The translations under genes were made by a program, and so were the position numbers. This document shows positions 30,812 to 40,956 of a DNA stretch of 64,000 nucleotides, piece by piece. Source of the stretch: Brachypterus glaber (lineage: Eukaryota; Arthropoda; Insecta; Coleoptera; Kateretidae); contig OY294048.1 of NCBI GenBank assembly GCA_958510825.1, forward strand, positions 9,503,589-9,567,588, given 5' to 3'. Under the pieces are notes generated by a model. The model was not told where the DNA came from and made no database searches. It saw only the letters and a list, made by a program, of their open reading frames with translations. The first letter of the stretch is position 1. Each line of letters starts with the position of its first letter.

Positions 30812-33079
30812 CTAGGTTGGAGCATGATATAATTTTAAGTGCGAAGCGTGGAAAGTTCCACGTTCTGTGTTATCTTCTAAATGGAGTAACACATAGGTAG
30901 CATTGCTAACCTTTTTCTTAATTTTGTACGGACCAGTAAATAATAGTAGCATTTTTTTGGTCTCCGCGCGCAGTTTGGACGAGACATTGTTTGCCCTTAA
31001 TAATACCAAGTCATCCGGTTGAAAATCGTAAAATGGTTTACCAGGGTTCGCTAGAGCACGTCGGGCTGCCTTACCTTGCAAAGTTGCTTCAGCCAAGACT
31101 AGTTTTGTATCTAAGGATAGTTCGGTTCTTTCCCCGGGATATTCCCAATCAGCGGGTAATAATTTAGGACGCGATATTCCTAACTGTAGCTCGTTCGGAG
31201 AAAACCCTGTGCTTTCGTGGACAACTGAGTTTAAAAATTCCGCAAAATTATCCACTTCCCAGGCCCATCTAGAGTGACGCTCGTTACAATAAGTGCGCAA
31301 AAGCCGCCCCAACTCCCTCATAACTCGTTCTGAGGGATTGGCACATGGATGACGTACGCTGGTATATACTAACTGAATATTTAGTTCCGACAAACGAGTG
31401 GTCCAAAGCTTGGATGTAAATTGGGAACCGTGATCCTGAAGGATCCGTAGCGGTCTACCATGCGTCGGGAGATAATCCTTGGTAAGACGGTTTATCATAG
31501 AGCGAGCAGTAGCATTTTTAAGGGGATACAATGCTACGTGTTTGGTGAACAGGTTTAAAATTACTAAAATGTAAGTCAAACCGGCCCTACTATGTATCAG
31601 GGGTCCAAGGACATCTAAAGCTATAATATCGCCTTTATTGCGTGGGATAATTTGCATTTGCGGGGGATTTGGTAATTTGGAGATTTTTGTTTTTTGACAA
31701 ATCTCGCAAGTTTTTATTTGCTTTTTTATTGTTCGATGCATATTTGTCCACCATAATTCGTCACGCATAGCAATCCACGTTTTGTATACCCCGAAATGCC
31801 CATACGCATTGTGATAAGCGGTAACAAAACGATTTATCAAATTACGAGGGACACACAATAAGTACTCATCTACCCCTCTTCCAATTTTGTAAAGCAAATT
31901 ATTATGTAAAATAAATTGACGACGGAGCTTTTCAGTGGTGGGTAACTGTTGTTTAATGCTTATGAGTTTTTCATCCCCATTTTGGTGTAAAACAAAGTTA
32001 TGTAACATTTCCTGCAGATCTGTGGACAATTTGATTACCGAAAACAGCTGAAAATATTTATCTTTGGGAACCGGGAACCTAGAACCTGCAAAACGACTTA
32101 AAGCATCGGCCTGGACGTTAGCTACGCCTGGGACGAAAATAACCTCAAACCAATATTCTTGTAAAACAAGTGCCCAACGGGAAATCCGGTCTGACAATAA
32201 ACGACAGCGGTTTATATAAGTTATTGCTTTATTATCTACATGCAGAAAAAATTTCCGGCCAATGAGGTAAACCCTCCATTTCTGGAAAGCGAACAAAACG
32301 GCCGTGATTTCCTTTTCCGTAGATCCATAGCGCGTTTCTCTATCCAACAGCAACCGGGAAGCATAAGCAATAACCCTGCGACTGCCATCTATTATCTGAA
32401 ATAATAAAGCTCCTACGGCAAAGTCACTTGAATCGGTTTGGACATGAAGAGCTTGCGAAAAAATTGGATGATAAAGTAGAGCTTCCTCCTGTAATAAAGA
32501 CTTAAGATTTTGAAAGGCTTTTTCGTGTTCTTCGGTCCATTTCCACGAAACTTTCTTTCTTAAAAGCTGCGTTAGTGGTGCTGAAAGCTCTGCGAAATTT
32601 ATAGAAAACATTCTATCATATTGACAGAGACCTAAAAAAGATTGAAGTTGTTTGACATTCTTAGGGCGAGTATAATCCTGGATAGCCTGGACTCGTTCAG
32701 GATTTGGACGGACGGTGTCTCCATTTATGATGTAGCCTAAGTATGAAAGCTCAGTTTGAAAAAACCTACACTTACTTAGCTTTACTGTTAATCCAGCTTC
32801 CTGTAAACGGGAAAACACTCTTTCGAGATGCTCAACATGTTCTAAAAAATTAGAACTCGCCACCCCCATATCATCAACGTATTTAAACAAAAAGTCATTG
32901 AATGTGGTACCAAAAATAAGGTCTAAAGCTCTCGTAAAAGCACTAACTGCGGTACGTATACCAAAGGGTAACACACAAAAACGGTAGGTTTTATTACCTA
33001 ACATAAAACCTAAGTATTGACGATCCTCTTGTCTTAATGGTATTTGCCAATACCCGTGAGATAAATCAATAAGCGACAA
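30812..33079 (-). CDS. pol: pol, downstream part: reverse transcriptase, RNase H, integrase
   Basis: 755 codons in one frame. The reverse transcriptase part has DLSHGYWQIPL at residues 5-15, LPFG at 37-40 and the catalytic YVDD at 67-70. RNase H has TDSSDF (D216), E255 and HVDNK (D282). Integrase has a zinc-binding H423/H428/C458/C461 set and catalytic D489, D549 and E584. FTGPYK near the C-terminus is the GPY/F module; no chromodomain is seen. The start listed is only the first usable codon in the frame: the real protein continues from the upstream pol frame, and the two are separated by one base too many in an A8 run near 33083-33090. The integrase and RNase H parts look intact. The clade within Ty3/Gypsy is not settled. 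Confidence 0.93.
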   Translation of the reverse strand: MSLIDLSHGYWQIPLRQEDRQYLGFMLGNKTYRFCVLPFGIRTAVSAFTRALDLIFGTTFNDFLFKYVDDMGVASSNFLEHVEHLERVFSRLQEAGLTVKLSKCRFFQTELSYLGYIINGDTVRPNPERVQAIQDYTRPKNVKQLQSFLGLCQYDRMFSINFAELSAPLTQLLRKKVSWKWTEEHEKAFQNLKSLLQEEALLYHPIFSQALHVQTDSSDFAVGALLFQIIDGSRRVIAYASRLLLDRETRYGSTEKEITAVLFAFQKWRVYLIGRKFFLHVDNKAITYINRCRLLSDRISRWALVLQEYWFEVIFVPGVANVQADALSRFAGSRFPVPKDKYFQLFSVIKLSTDLQEMLHNFVLHQNGDEKLISIKQQLPTTEKLRRQFILHNNLLYKIGRGVDEYLLCVPRNLINRFVTAYHNAYGHFGVYKTWIAMRDELWWTNMHRTIKKQIKTCEICQKTKISKLPNPPQMQIIPRNKGDIIALDVLGPLIHSRAGLTYILVILNLFTKHVALYPLKNATARSMINRLTKDYLPTHGRPLRILQDHGSQFTSKLWTTRLSELNIQLVYTSVRHPCANPSERVMRELGRLLRTYCNERHSRWAWEVDNFAEFLNSVVHESTGFSPNELQLGISRPKLLPADWEYPGERTELSLDTKLVLAEATLQGKAARRALANPGKPFYDFQPDDLVLLRANNVSSKLRAETKKMLLLFTGPYKIKKKVSNATYVLLHLEDNTERGTFHASHLKLYHAPT

Positions 33080-34331
33080 ACATTTTTTTTCCTCCCATAA
33101 ATTTTACTAATTCGTCAATTAAAAGCGTTTTCTCAAAATCTGGAGCCATTACTGAGTTTAAGTGGCGTGCATCCAAACATATGCGCACGCTCCCATCGCG
33201 TTTTAAGGTGCTCATAATTGGCGATATGTATTTCGAAGGAGCTCGCTCTATAACACCCCATTCTTCCATTTGTTGGATAGCTTTTTCCACTGCGTCTCTA
33301 TGTGCCACAGGGATGGCATAGGGCTTGACAAAAAACGGGGTATGATCGAGGAGTTCTATGGAGTGTGTATACAAATGAGTCCGTCCTGGAGTGTCAGAAA
33401 AAATATCCGAGTATTTATTTAATAAATTATTAAAAATAATTTTTTCACTTTCAGACAGATTTGTTTTTTGTACCACCTCGTAAAATTTACTATTAGGATC
33501 GATTGTAGCTTTATTATTTAAAGATTGATGGGACTTTGGCAAAAACTTAAAAAGATTTTCTGAAGTACTTTCCGTAACATTTTCATTGATTTTTGGGAAA
33601 GCATTTTTTTTATTTTCAAAATCATTACCTAAAAAACGGGTTTCATTGGTATTTACATTTTTTTTTACTGACGTTAAATTTTGTACAGTACCGGTTTTTG
33701 CCAGAGTACCTTCAAATTTAATTTTATTGTTTTGTGAGGAACACAATTTTTTTTCACTATTTACAAGTTTACACATATTTAACGACACAGAGTTATTGTG
33801 CTGAATATTTTTTTCAGGAACAATAATATATTTATCATTTATTTTTAATACTATGTGCTGTTCTGCTAAATTTATGTTGGCATGAAAAATTCTTAAGAAA
33901 TCGCACCCTAAAATTACGGGATATGTTAGACTTGGTATTATTAAGAACTCTTGTACAAAATTTTCGTTTTTTATAACAAATAAAATATCAGCTTGAAGAG
34001 TGACTTTTTTATATTTTGATTTAAATGCGCCTACAACTTTTATACCGGAACACTTAAAGTGTGGAATTTCCTCATGAAATTTAGTTATTTGGTTCCAGAC
34101 ATCTTCTGAAATTGCAGAAATTTGACTGCCACTGTCAATAAGTCCTAAGAACCAAAAATCAAAGATTTTTAACTCTATTGTCGGTGAACGATTTTCGGCT
34201 AATTCATGACTAAAATCACACTCTTCGAGTAATTCATCTTTTGGATTATTTTGTACACGAATGTTAGTCCCTGCGAACGGAGTCTCCAAAACGGAACTTA
34301 ATTTTGGGGCTCCATCTCGTTTTCCGAGATT
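33066..34331 (-). CDS. pol: pol, upstream part: aspartic protease and N-terminal reverse transcriptase
   Basis: The frame is open from 34331 to 33066. The protease shows DSGSQISAI, the D-S-G catalytic triad (about residue 66 of the open frame), and LGCDFLR of its C-terminal part. A weakly conserved linker rich in N and K follows. The reverse transcriptase N-terminus then has an IERAPSKYISPI segment and VRICLDARHLNSV. The frame ends early at the A8 run. It overlaps gag by 34 nt in the -1 frame, so gag-pol is probably made by -1 frameshifting; I see no textbook slippery heptamer, only a GGAAAAC stretch. The stop may be a real mutation or a homopolymer assembly error. Confidence 0.9.
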   Translation of the reverse strand, partial: NLGKRDGAPKLSSVLETPFAGTNIRVQNNPKDELLEECDFSHELAENRSPTIELKIFDFWFLGLIDSGSQISAISEDVWNQITKFHEEIPHFKCSGIKVVGAFKSKYKKVTLQADILFVIKNENFVQEFLIIPSLTYPVILGCDFLRIFHANINLAEQHIVLKINDKYIIVPEKNIQHNNSVSLNMCKLVNSEKKLCSSQNNKIKFEGTLAKTGTVQNLTSVKKNVNTNETRFLGNDFENKKNAFPKINENVTESTSENLFKFLPKSHQSLNNKATIDPNSKFYEVVQKTNLSESEKIIFNNLLNKYSDIFSDTPGRTHLYTHSIELLDHTPFFVKPYAIPVAHRDAVEKAIQQMEEWGVIERAPSKYISPIMSTLKRDGSVRICLDARHLNSVMAPDFEKTLLIDELVKFMGGKKMFVAY

Positions 34332-35416
34332 TTATTTTCTTCGACCCCCAAGGTAGAAATATTAGGACGAGGATTTCTATTAAAATTTCTATTATACTGG
34401 TGGGGACCACTAGTAAAATTATTATTATTAGGAAAATGTTTTGGTGGTGTGTCCCTTTGACCTGCAAATTGATTTTTTTCTACTGGAAATTTTTTTACAT
34501 TTAAATTTATATAATTATCAGCCTGTCTAAGTCTACTTAAACCTTCTGATAAATTATATACGCCAATAAGTGTGGTGGACACATTAGGGGGAAAATGGCG
34601 GGCTAAAATACTTATTAACTGTTGCTCTGTATAGGGAGGTTGAAGATATTTAGCAAGGGCGACATAACGGCTAAAGTGGTCGGTAAATAGACCTTGTTCA
34701 TATCTTCCTGCCTCCAACTGTAATTTAACCCCTAACTGTTTGTCAGGACCCCAAAAATGATCTGAAAATTCTCTTTTAAACTGATCATAATTTTGAAAAA
34801 ATCCTGAAAAAGCATCCCACCATATTTTGGCGGATTTTTTCAGCAGGTTATTAATTATTGTGAAAATTTTATGAAACGGTGTATTGTTTACATCTAAAAA
34901 ATTTTCTAACGATAGCAAAAACTCAATTGGGTGTGTGGTATTTTCATTGTCAAATATAGGGATAAATTTACCGGCTTCTGCGGGAGATATTGTACAAACA
35001 TTTTCATTTAAATTAGATTGGTTATTGTTTATATTTAAGTTTCTCATAGAATTTACGACTGTAGCTACTAATTGGACGATATCCTCTTGGCTAGGAGGCG
35101 GATATAAAATTGGCTGTGCAGCCCCAGTTGAATACGGCGGCGGATTTTCGCTCGCTGCTGCCTGGTGTGATTGACGGCTTCTGCGAGGTACGTATTCTGG
35201 CGCACTAGGTGAAAATGTACACTGCGTGACATTTTCATTGTACGTCGGCAAATTAAATAGGCCTTCGGTAGATGTAGAATAAACAGGAAAATTCCTACCT
35301 TGGTTATTCTGCGTTTCCGTTACCCTGGGTTGTCCTGGATTTGCTGGCGTATGCTCCAGATTGCGTCCACGTCCGTTACCGTTGACCGATGTTGGTGGCG
35401 GCGTGTGTATAACCAT
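34298..35416 (-). CDS. gag: gag polyprotein
   Basis: 372 codons from ATG 35416 (MVIHTPPPTSV). An in-frame extension upstream reaches into the LTR but has no ATG, so this start is preferred. The N-terminal third is proline and asparagine rich. The middle has the retrotransposon Gag-type capsid fold region, recognisable from HPIEFLLSLENFLD, KIWWDAFSGFF and ADNYINL. The C-terminus is rich in N, R and F and basic, with no CCHC zinc knuckle, so RNA binding probably relies on basic residues. The stop lies inside the overlap with pol. Confidence 0.88.
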   Translation of the reverse strand: MVIHTPPPTSVNGNGRGRNLEHTPANPGQPRVTETQNNQGRNFPVYSTSTEGLFNLPTYNENVTQCTFSPSAPEYVPRRSRQSHQAAASENPPPYSTGAAQPILYPPPSQEDIVQLVATVVNSMRNLNINNNQSNLNENVCTISPAEAGKFIPIFDNENTTHPIEFLLSLENFLDVNNTPFHKIFTIINNLLKKSAKIWWDAFSGFFQNYDQFKREFSDHFWGPDKQLGVKLQLEAGRYEQGLFTDHFSRYVALAKYLQPPYTEQQLISILARHFPPNVSTTLIGVYNLSEGLSRLRQADNYINLNVKKFPVEKNQFAGQRDTPPKHFPNNNNFTSGPHQYNRNFNRNPRPNISTLGVEENKISENEMEPQN

Positions 35417-35460
35417 CTTCTTTTGCAGTTTTCCGATAAAAAATCCCAAAAAAAACTCGA

Positions 35461-35482
35461 ACCAGCCCCTCGTTGGTAGCCA
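35461..35482 (-). other. Primer-binding-site-like sequence
   Basis: TGGCTACCAACGAGGGGC on the minus strand starts 3 nt inside the 5' LTR. The TGG start is what complements a tRNA CCA end. The exact tRNA is not assigned. Confidence 0.55.
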
Positions 35483-35485
35483 CGT

Positions 35486-35960
35486 TGCGATGGAACTCAA
35501 AATATCTCGGGGTTGGTTTTTGGGTTGGTGGCTGGTATATGTCGAGCGATAATAAAAATACTGTTTTTATTTTGGGTTAGGTTGGTTTTATTTGCACACT
35601 GGATGTTATCCTGTAAAACTATAAAAATTGTACATTAAAAAGAGAAAATATCTTCGCAGAAGACGGTAACTTACCTATAAAAATGACTAGGCCCCCAGAT
35701 GATTTACTAGCAGTAAAAAGTTGGTCGATGACCCAAAAGTTCACTTGTATGTCTACGAATGATTGAAATGCAAATGAACGAAATTTGTCCTGCTATCGCT
35801 GAAAAAGTACGTTATAGTTTTTTGTTCGGTTTGAACAAAAAACTCAAAATAATAATAACTGATATTTTTGATTAAAATTTAAAAGTAGAGTAGGTGGGGA
35901 CACCTAGTGTGTAGGGGTTAAATTACCGTTAGATGGAGGTAGACTTCCAGTTTTGCTACA
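35486..35960 (-). repeat. LTR (5' LTR of the minus-strand Ty3/Gypsy element)
   Basis: 475 bp, apparently identical to 30277-30751. It is followed on the plus strand by ACTT (35961-35964), the right copy of the target duplication. Confidence 0.93.
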
Positions 35961-35964
35961 ACTT

Positions 35965-36146
35965 TATTTATTGAATACAAGTTTTTACACTAAGAATAAC
36001 AAAACAACGTTTTCCTACGATTATCTATGAAAATAACATTTAGCACACTCTTTTGTTCTTTAGAAAACGCCTCATATCGCATTAGTTTGATATTTTTATA
36101 TCACACTCGTGTGATATTTATGTATGGAGGTTTGCCTAATTTTATT

Positions 36147-36188
<42 letters not shown>

Positions 36189-36966
36189 ATTATATTTATC
36201 TCGTAGATTCTACGAATTTTATTCACCTTGTTTTATAAACCATTTTCCACCTTTCACCACAGCCTTTTAGGTATATCTTTTAAGTGTTTTAGTCCAAAGA
36301 TTTCTGTTTTTCATGTCAAAAATAAAAACTATAATTATAACGTTACTATTTTGACCATTACTGTCTAGTCTAGATCTTATAAAAATTACTTAATTTTTTA
36401 TTTAGTTACCTTACATTACATAAAAAACATCAAAATACACAGTATTTTTCTTATGAAATGTAAAACAATACAATTTTACTGTCTTATATGGCAGCATAAC
36501 CACAGAAATCTAATTTAATAAGTTAACTCAAGTTTGCATTTATTTAGGAATATGCAACCCATTAAACAGCTATGTATTGTATTAAATATAAAACCAAGAA
36601 AACTAAAGCTAAATGAAAATCATATTTCCTGTTTGACATACCTACATATATAAATTTGTATGCTCTTTATTATTATTTTGTGCTTTGCTTTTCTTATTAA
36701 TAAAAATTAGAAAATTTTAAAATAAGAAACTTCATACTTTTTCGGGATCGTACGAAAAATAGTGTACATAACTCGTTGGAAAGTGTATTTCATACACACC
36801 TTTCCACTCACGTGAAATATGTCACTTTCCACACTACTTATGTAATATACTATATGTTTTTGTAACAGCTTGTATTCAGTAACTAAAGTTGCGTGGAGTT
36901 CTATATTTAAAAATATAGTTGAATATTTAATTCTGGTTCAGAACGCTTTGCGAAAAAGTTTCCGAA
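35965..36966. other. AT-rich spacer with a (TA)n microsatellite
   Basis: 36149-36184 is a pure TA run of about 18 units. Around 36770-36835, GGAAAGTG and CACTTTCC-type segments form a loose inverted repeat. No gene. Confidence 0.5.
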
Positions 36967-38079
36967 TAGTCCAGTCAAATAATAAATGTAAATTTCAATA
37001 AATGTACACGGGCTGATGTTTTAAAGGGTGGTAGGGGATGGTAACAGAACACACCTGTTAGTTTTTTACCCGTAGATTTGCGTAAGAGGTGTCCGCTATC
37101 TTGAATTTTAGGGGTGAGTTGCTTAATATGTATCTTACGATAAAAATGCATATAACCAATTTTGTTAAGGACGAAATTTCCAACAATTTTTGTTTGGGTC
37201 ATTTTTTTAATATATTAACAATCGAGTTATTTTAAAAACAGCCATGTTAAAGGTGAGATTGTTTTTTTTTTTTCAATTTTTCAGTCAAATTATTGGGAGG
37301 CATAGCGTAGTGGCTAGCGCGTATGCATAGCAAGTCTACTATCGTGAGTTCGATTCTCACTGGCGCCGATTTGCCTTTTTCAGTTAATTAATAATTGAAA
37401 TTTGGTGAAGGCGATAAGTGAAACGGACACTCCCTAGAAACTGGTTCGAAAGTCAGTATAAGCCGGTGGTTCCCTCTACTACTAGCCCACACAAGTCCTG
37501 GACTTAGGGGATGCTTAATTAAGTAGAATAGAACGAGGTTAAACAAACAAACAAACAAAATTATTCATCGGACAATAAAAGTGCTCATGAGCAAACTTGT
37601 AGCTCCTAAAATTCTCTATAAGTTTCATACATTATAAATTTTCATAGGTGCTTTGGTACGGTTACAGAGGGCGCAACTAGATTTTCAGCGCCCACTTTTA
37701 CCGTAAGAAAATACTTATGAAAATTCATAATTTACAAAGCTTATAGAGGATTTCAAGCGATACAATTTTGCTTATAACTACTTTTATCCTCCGATGAATA
37801 ATTAGGCTGAAAAATCGAAAAAAAAACAATTTCACCCCCAACATGGCCATTTTTGAATATTTAGAACTCGATTGTTATTAATATATTTAAAAAATGATCC
37901 AAACAAAAATTGTTGGAAATAACCGCACTCACCCCTAAAATTCAAGATAGCGGACACCCCTTTCGCAAATTACCCGGTAAAAAACTAACAGGAGTGTTCT
38001 GTTACTTTACCCTTTAAAATATCAGCCCGTGTACATTTATTGCAATTGGTCGTTATTTTGTCGTTATTTGACTGGACTA
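36967..38079. mobile_element. Foldback MITE FB2, copy 2, split by a SINE
   Basis: TAGTCCAGTCAAATAA (36967) and TTATTTGACTGGACTA (38079) are exact inverted ends. Without the SINE and one target copy it is about 840 bp, close to copy 1. The ATTATTCATCGGA block is interrupted at 37294. The minus-strand frame at 36975-37202 is the translated arm and is not a gene. Confidence 0.87.
37295..37557 (+). mobile_element. tRNA-derived SINE, copy B, full length
   Basis: The head is tRNA-like: A box TAGCGTAGTGG (37303-37313) and B box GAGTTCGATTCTC (37346-37358) form an internal RNA polymerase III promoter, followed by CACTGGCGCCG. The body has AATAATTGAAATTTGGTGAA and GCCGGTGGTTCCCTCTACTA. The tail is AAACAAACAAAC. 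An 8-bp duplication AAATTATT (37287-37294 and 37558-37565) flanks it. Such SINEs move with a partner LINE; the partner is not identified. Other copies: 8685-8846, 46104-46364, 58279-58526. Confidence 0.9.
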
Positions 38080-39054
38080 GAAGTCAACTCGGTTGACGGT
38101 ACTATTATTTATTGTATAAGCATTTAATTACGCCTTAAAAATGTTTTTTTTTTTTTGAGAATGTTCACTTCATTCATAATTCTATATTTAATGTTTAAAA
38201 TGTTATTAATAACTAACATGTATTTTCCAAATTAAATTATATAAATAGAAACATGTTACATCAGATAAATCAAAACAGGTGCTGAAGATATACATATATT
38301 GCTTTATATTATAAGTACACTCTTTGTAGTGGCAAAATATTATTTAATATTTTTTTATCTCTTAAATAATTAAAAAGTATTGTCCCAAAATTTTATTTTA
38401 TAGAAGAATAAAAACTACAAGTGATACATTATGTTTTTTTATTGGGAATTTAAACATGTTTTCAAAAAGTGCTACAAAAAATGATAAAACTGGCCATAAC
38501 TCAAAAGATCTCATTTGCAGTTAGGACAAGTTGTCCTGGCCTGGCAGTACCTACACGGGAAAGCAGCGTGCTTTCTAAGTCAGAGAATTTTTCTCAGATA
38601 AATCTCATTTTCATCTAAACGGTTATGTAAACAAACAAAATTGTCTCTATTGAATCTACGAGAATCCACGCTTGAACGTCAAAAACCACTTCACTCTTCA
38701 AAGGTGCTGCAATTGCAAGTGGGGAATTACTGGACCTTTTTTTTAAGATAATCGAGGCCAAACCATTACTGTAAATTTGGAAAGCTACTTAGTTATGCTA
38801 AGACACTTTTTGGCCCAACAGCTGCAAAACTCGCGATATATACATATATTTAATGCACCATGATGCATGTGCAATTTTTTCTTTGCGCTGTTTTTAGCAG
38901 CGCGACTTTTCTACTGCGCCGTTTTTGTCGTTAGCTAAAAAAGTCCTACGTTGTTTTGCGCTATTTTACCTCCCACACCCCTGCGGGGCTCTGCATGCTG
39001 CACCAAAACACAAAAAATAAACATTACAGTGGACTAGAGGGGTACTTAAATGAA
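38080..39054. other. Spacer; no supported gene
   Basis: Mostly AT-rich. 38870-39005 is less AT-rich and includes GCGCTGTTTTTAGCAGCGC, a small hairpin. No coding or RNA gene recognised. Confidence 0.4.
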
Positions 39055-39270
39055 TACAGTGCGATTATAAAGTGCCGAACAGTTTAAAAAGAAAATACTC
39101 TTGGTTTGAAGCCGCGTCTCTGTTAGAGTTGTGCGCCACAAGCCCATGTGATTGCTACTACGTACAACAGCTCGGTGGCCAGTAAAACGCACACAGCTTT
39201 CTTGCATTTTACTCATCGCTAATGCCAGTTTTGCATTAAAAAGTTTTCGGCACTTTATAATCGCACGGTA
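39055..39270. mobile_element. Tc1/mariner-type MITE with CAGTGCGATTATAAAG ends
   Basis: TA (39055-39056 and 39269-39270) flanks 212 bp whose ends CAGTGCGATTATAAAGTGCC and (complement of right) CCGTGCGATTATAAAGTGCC differ at one base. The inside is GC-richer than the region. The minus-strand frame here is an accident of that composition. Confidence 0.82.
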
Positions 39271-40778
39271 TAGTTTTGCTGTCTGTAGCTCCAACGGAGA
39301 GTAAAATGCTTAATTTATTTATGGCAACTGTTCTACTAAAATCGACGCGTCGCGGCGTATCATAACTATCAGATTAGGCCCGTCAGTGGAATATTAAAAT
39401 ATTAAATTTAATAAACGACATCCTATATTTCGAAACAGATTTTTCATACAAAATAGTTTATATTTCAAAATAGATTTTTTTAAACCCACTTACTGGCTTC
39501 TTAGTTAACCTTCCGGTGGGTGCGCCTTTCGAACTTACACGAGTGGGCGCGCTGCAGCTTTTAAAAATAATAAAATTTTATACTGCATTTGCGATGTATA
39601 GATATTTTTAGTAATAGTACTAGTTAGTAAAAAGAATATATCATAAAAATAAATTAAGTATTATATTAGCAACTAAACCGTCAAATACGGGAACGGCACG
39701 TGCGTAGGGGTGGTGGCGCGTGTTATGATAAACAAATACTTTAGTGTTTATAATTGTAACTTGATAACCAATTCTGATACAAACCCGAAATTCAAATATG
39801 TGGTTACTAAAAGAACTTTTACCTCAAGAATGAACATGATGAAATCTACCGTATGCTTTGTTTGAAGCGTGAACCAACTACGGAGAGGGGCTGGTGGGGA
39901 GTGACTATTGTTTACACTTAGTACTCGTAAAGAGAGAGAAAAAATGTGTAAACTCACAGTCTAATGTCGTAAACTTTGTCAAGCAATAAATAACCTCAAT
40001 TTTATTCATAAATAATATGTACAGAATATGTTTTTATTAAAGTTCTAATAAATAAATACTAATGGCAATATGGTTTGTTTAAACTTTAATGTAGGTATAA
40101 AGATTTATCATAATGATAAAGTGAAAATTACGCAACATCGCTCTGGTCACCAGAAGGTCAAAACTAGCGATACTTATGTTTACACCAGAAGCAGTATCGC
40201 GTACGTTTATGTAAACAATCAAAAAGATGATACCTTCATAAACATTGGTCTGAAATAACTTCTTGAGGTTAAAGTTCTTTGGATTACTCGCTAAAGCGCG
40301 CATTGGGCGCCCCACCGGAGAGTTAATTAAAAATTTATTTTTTCTATTTTGATTCTAAAGTCAACTTGAGTTTCTTAAAAAGTTCTAAAGAAGTTTATCA
40401 CATGATTCACAAATTTGTAACATTTATGCATATACAACTGGTGCAGTCTTATTTTGATCTTCCTGAATCGATGTTTAAAGCTCTTTTGAAGTATATTTGA
40501 TGTTTATCGATACTCATTTTTGAGGACTTTCAGGAATCTGGAGGTCGTTATTTGATGTCCGAAGACAGGAGTCCAACGTTCCATTTGTAAAATAAATGTC
40601 GTATATTTCTTTTAATATAACTTTTAAAAACATTTCATAACTTTGTCTGTAACTTAAAATTTCATAATATAAAATTTAAACTTAAATACAATTGGTTGTA
40701 TCGATAATATTTTTGTGATTAGTTTTCTTCAAATATTATGAATTTTAGTTATAGCAGGATAAGATAGTTTCCGAGATA
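39271..40778. other. Spacer with no recognised gene
   Basis: Moderately AT-rich with some GC-richer patches at 39320-39390, 39520-39560 and 40130-40210. The last holds AGCGATACTTATGTTTACAC and a partly inverted partner near 40190-40220. No domain or element ends found. Confidence 0.4.
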
Positions 40779-40954
40779 TACCGGGTGTCCCACCAGGTTC
40801 TTGACAAGCTATATCTCCGTTATTTAAAAAGATATATTTTTTTTGCAAAAAACAGCGTTAAATGGGAGCTATTGAAGTTTTTATTCACGTATCCAAAACC
40901 ACCCCTTGCTTACCCATCCCCTTGGAACCACCCTCAACTTTTGGACACCCGGTA
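40779..40954. mobile_element. Short mariner-like MITE, TACCGGGTGTCCC family
   Basis: Left end TACCGGGTGTCCCACCAGG, right end GGACACCCGGTA, flanked by TA. It matches the left arm of 17025-18021 and is an internal-deletion derivative of about 176 bp. Confidence 0.85.
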
Positions 40955-40956
40955 TA

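Larger units (their letters stand above)
30277..35960 (-). mobile_element. Complete Ty3/Gypsy LTR retrotransposon, recent insertion
   Basis: The element is 5684 bp. The order on the minus strand is 5' LTR, primer-binding-like TGGCTACCAACG (starting 3 nt after the LTR), gag, protease, reverse transcriptase, RNase H, integrase, polypurine tract, 3' LTR. Protease before reverse transcriptase and integrase last is the Ty3/Gypsy order. The flanks are ACTT (30273-30276 and 35961-35964). No env-like frame fits between the pol stop and the LTR. The LTRs look identical, so the insertion is young. One frame change in pol (about 33080-33090) breaks the reverse transcriptase, so this copy is probably not autonomous as written. 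Confidence 0.93.

Noticed and set aside
34264..34467. Minus-strand 67-codon frame between gag and pol
   Set aside because: It is the third frame across the gag-pol overlap; both conserved frames on either side are already explained.
34884..35174. Plus-strand frames opposite gag and pol (also 33586-33804 and 34304-34504)
   Set aside because: They mirror the real minus-strand gag and pol frames and contain no motifs.
36149..36184. TA-rich tract as a promoter or origin
   Set aside because: It is a simple (TA)n microsatellite with no adjoining signal.
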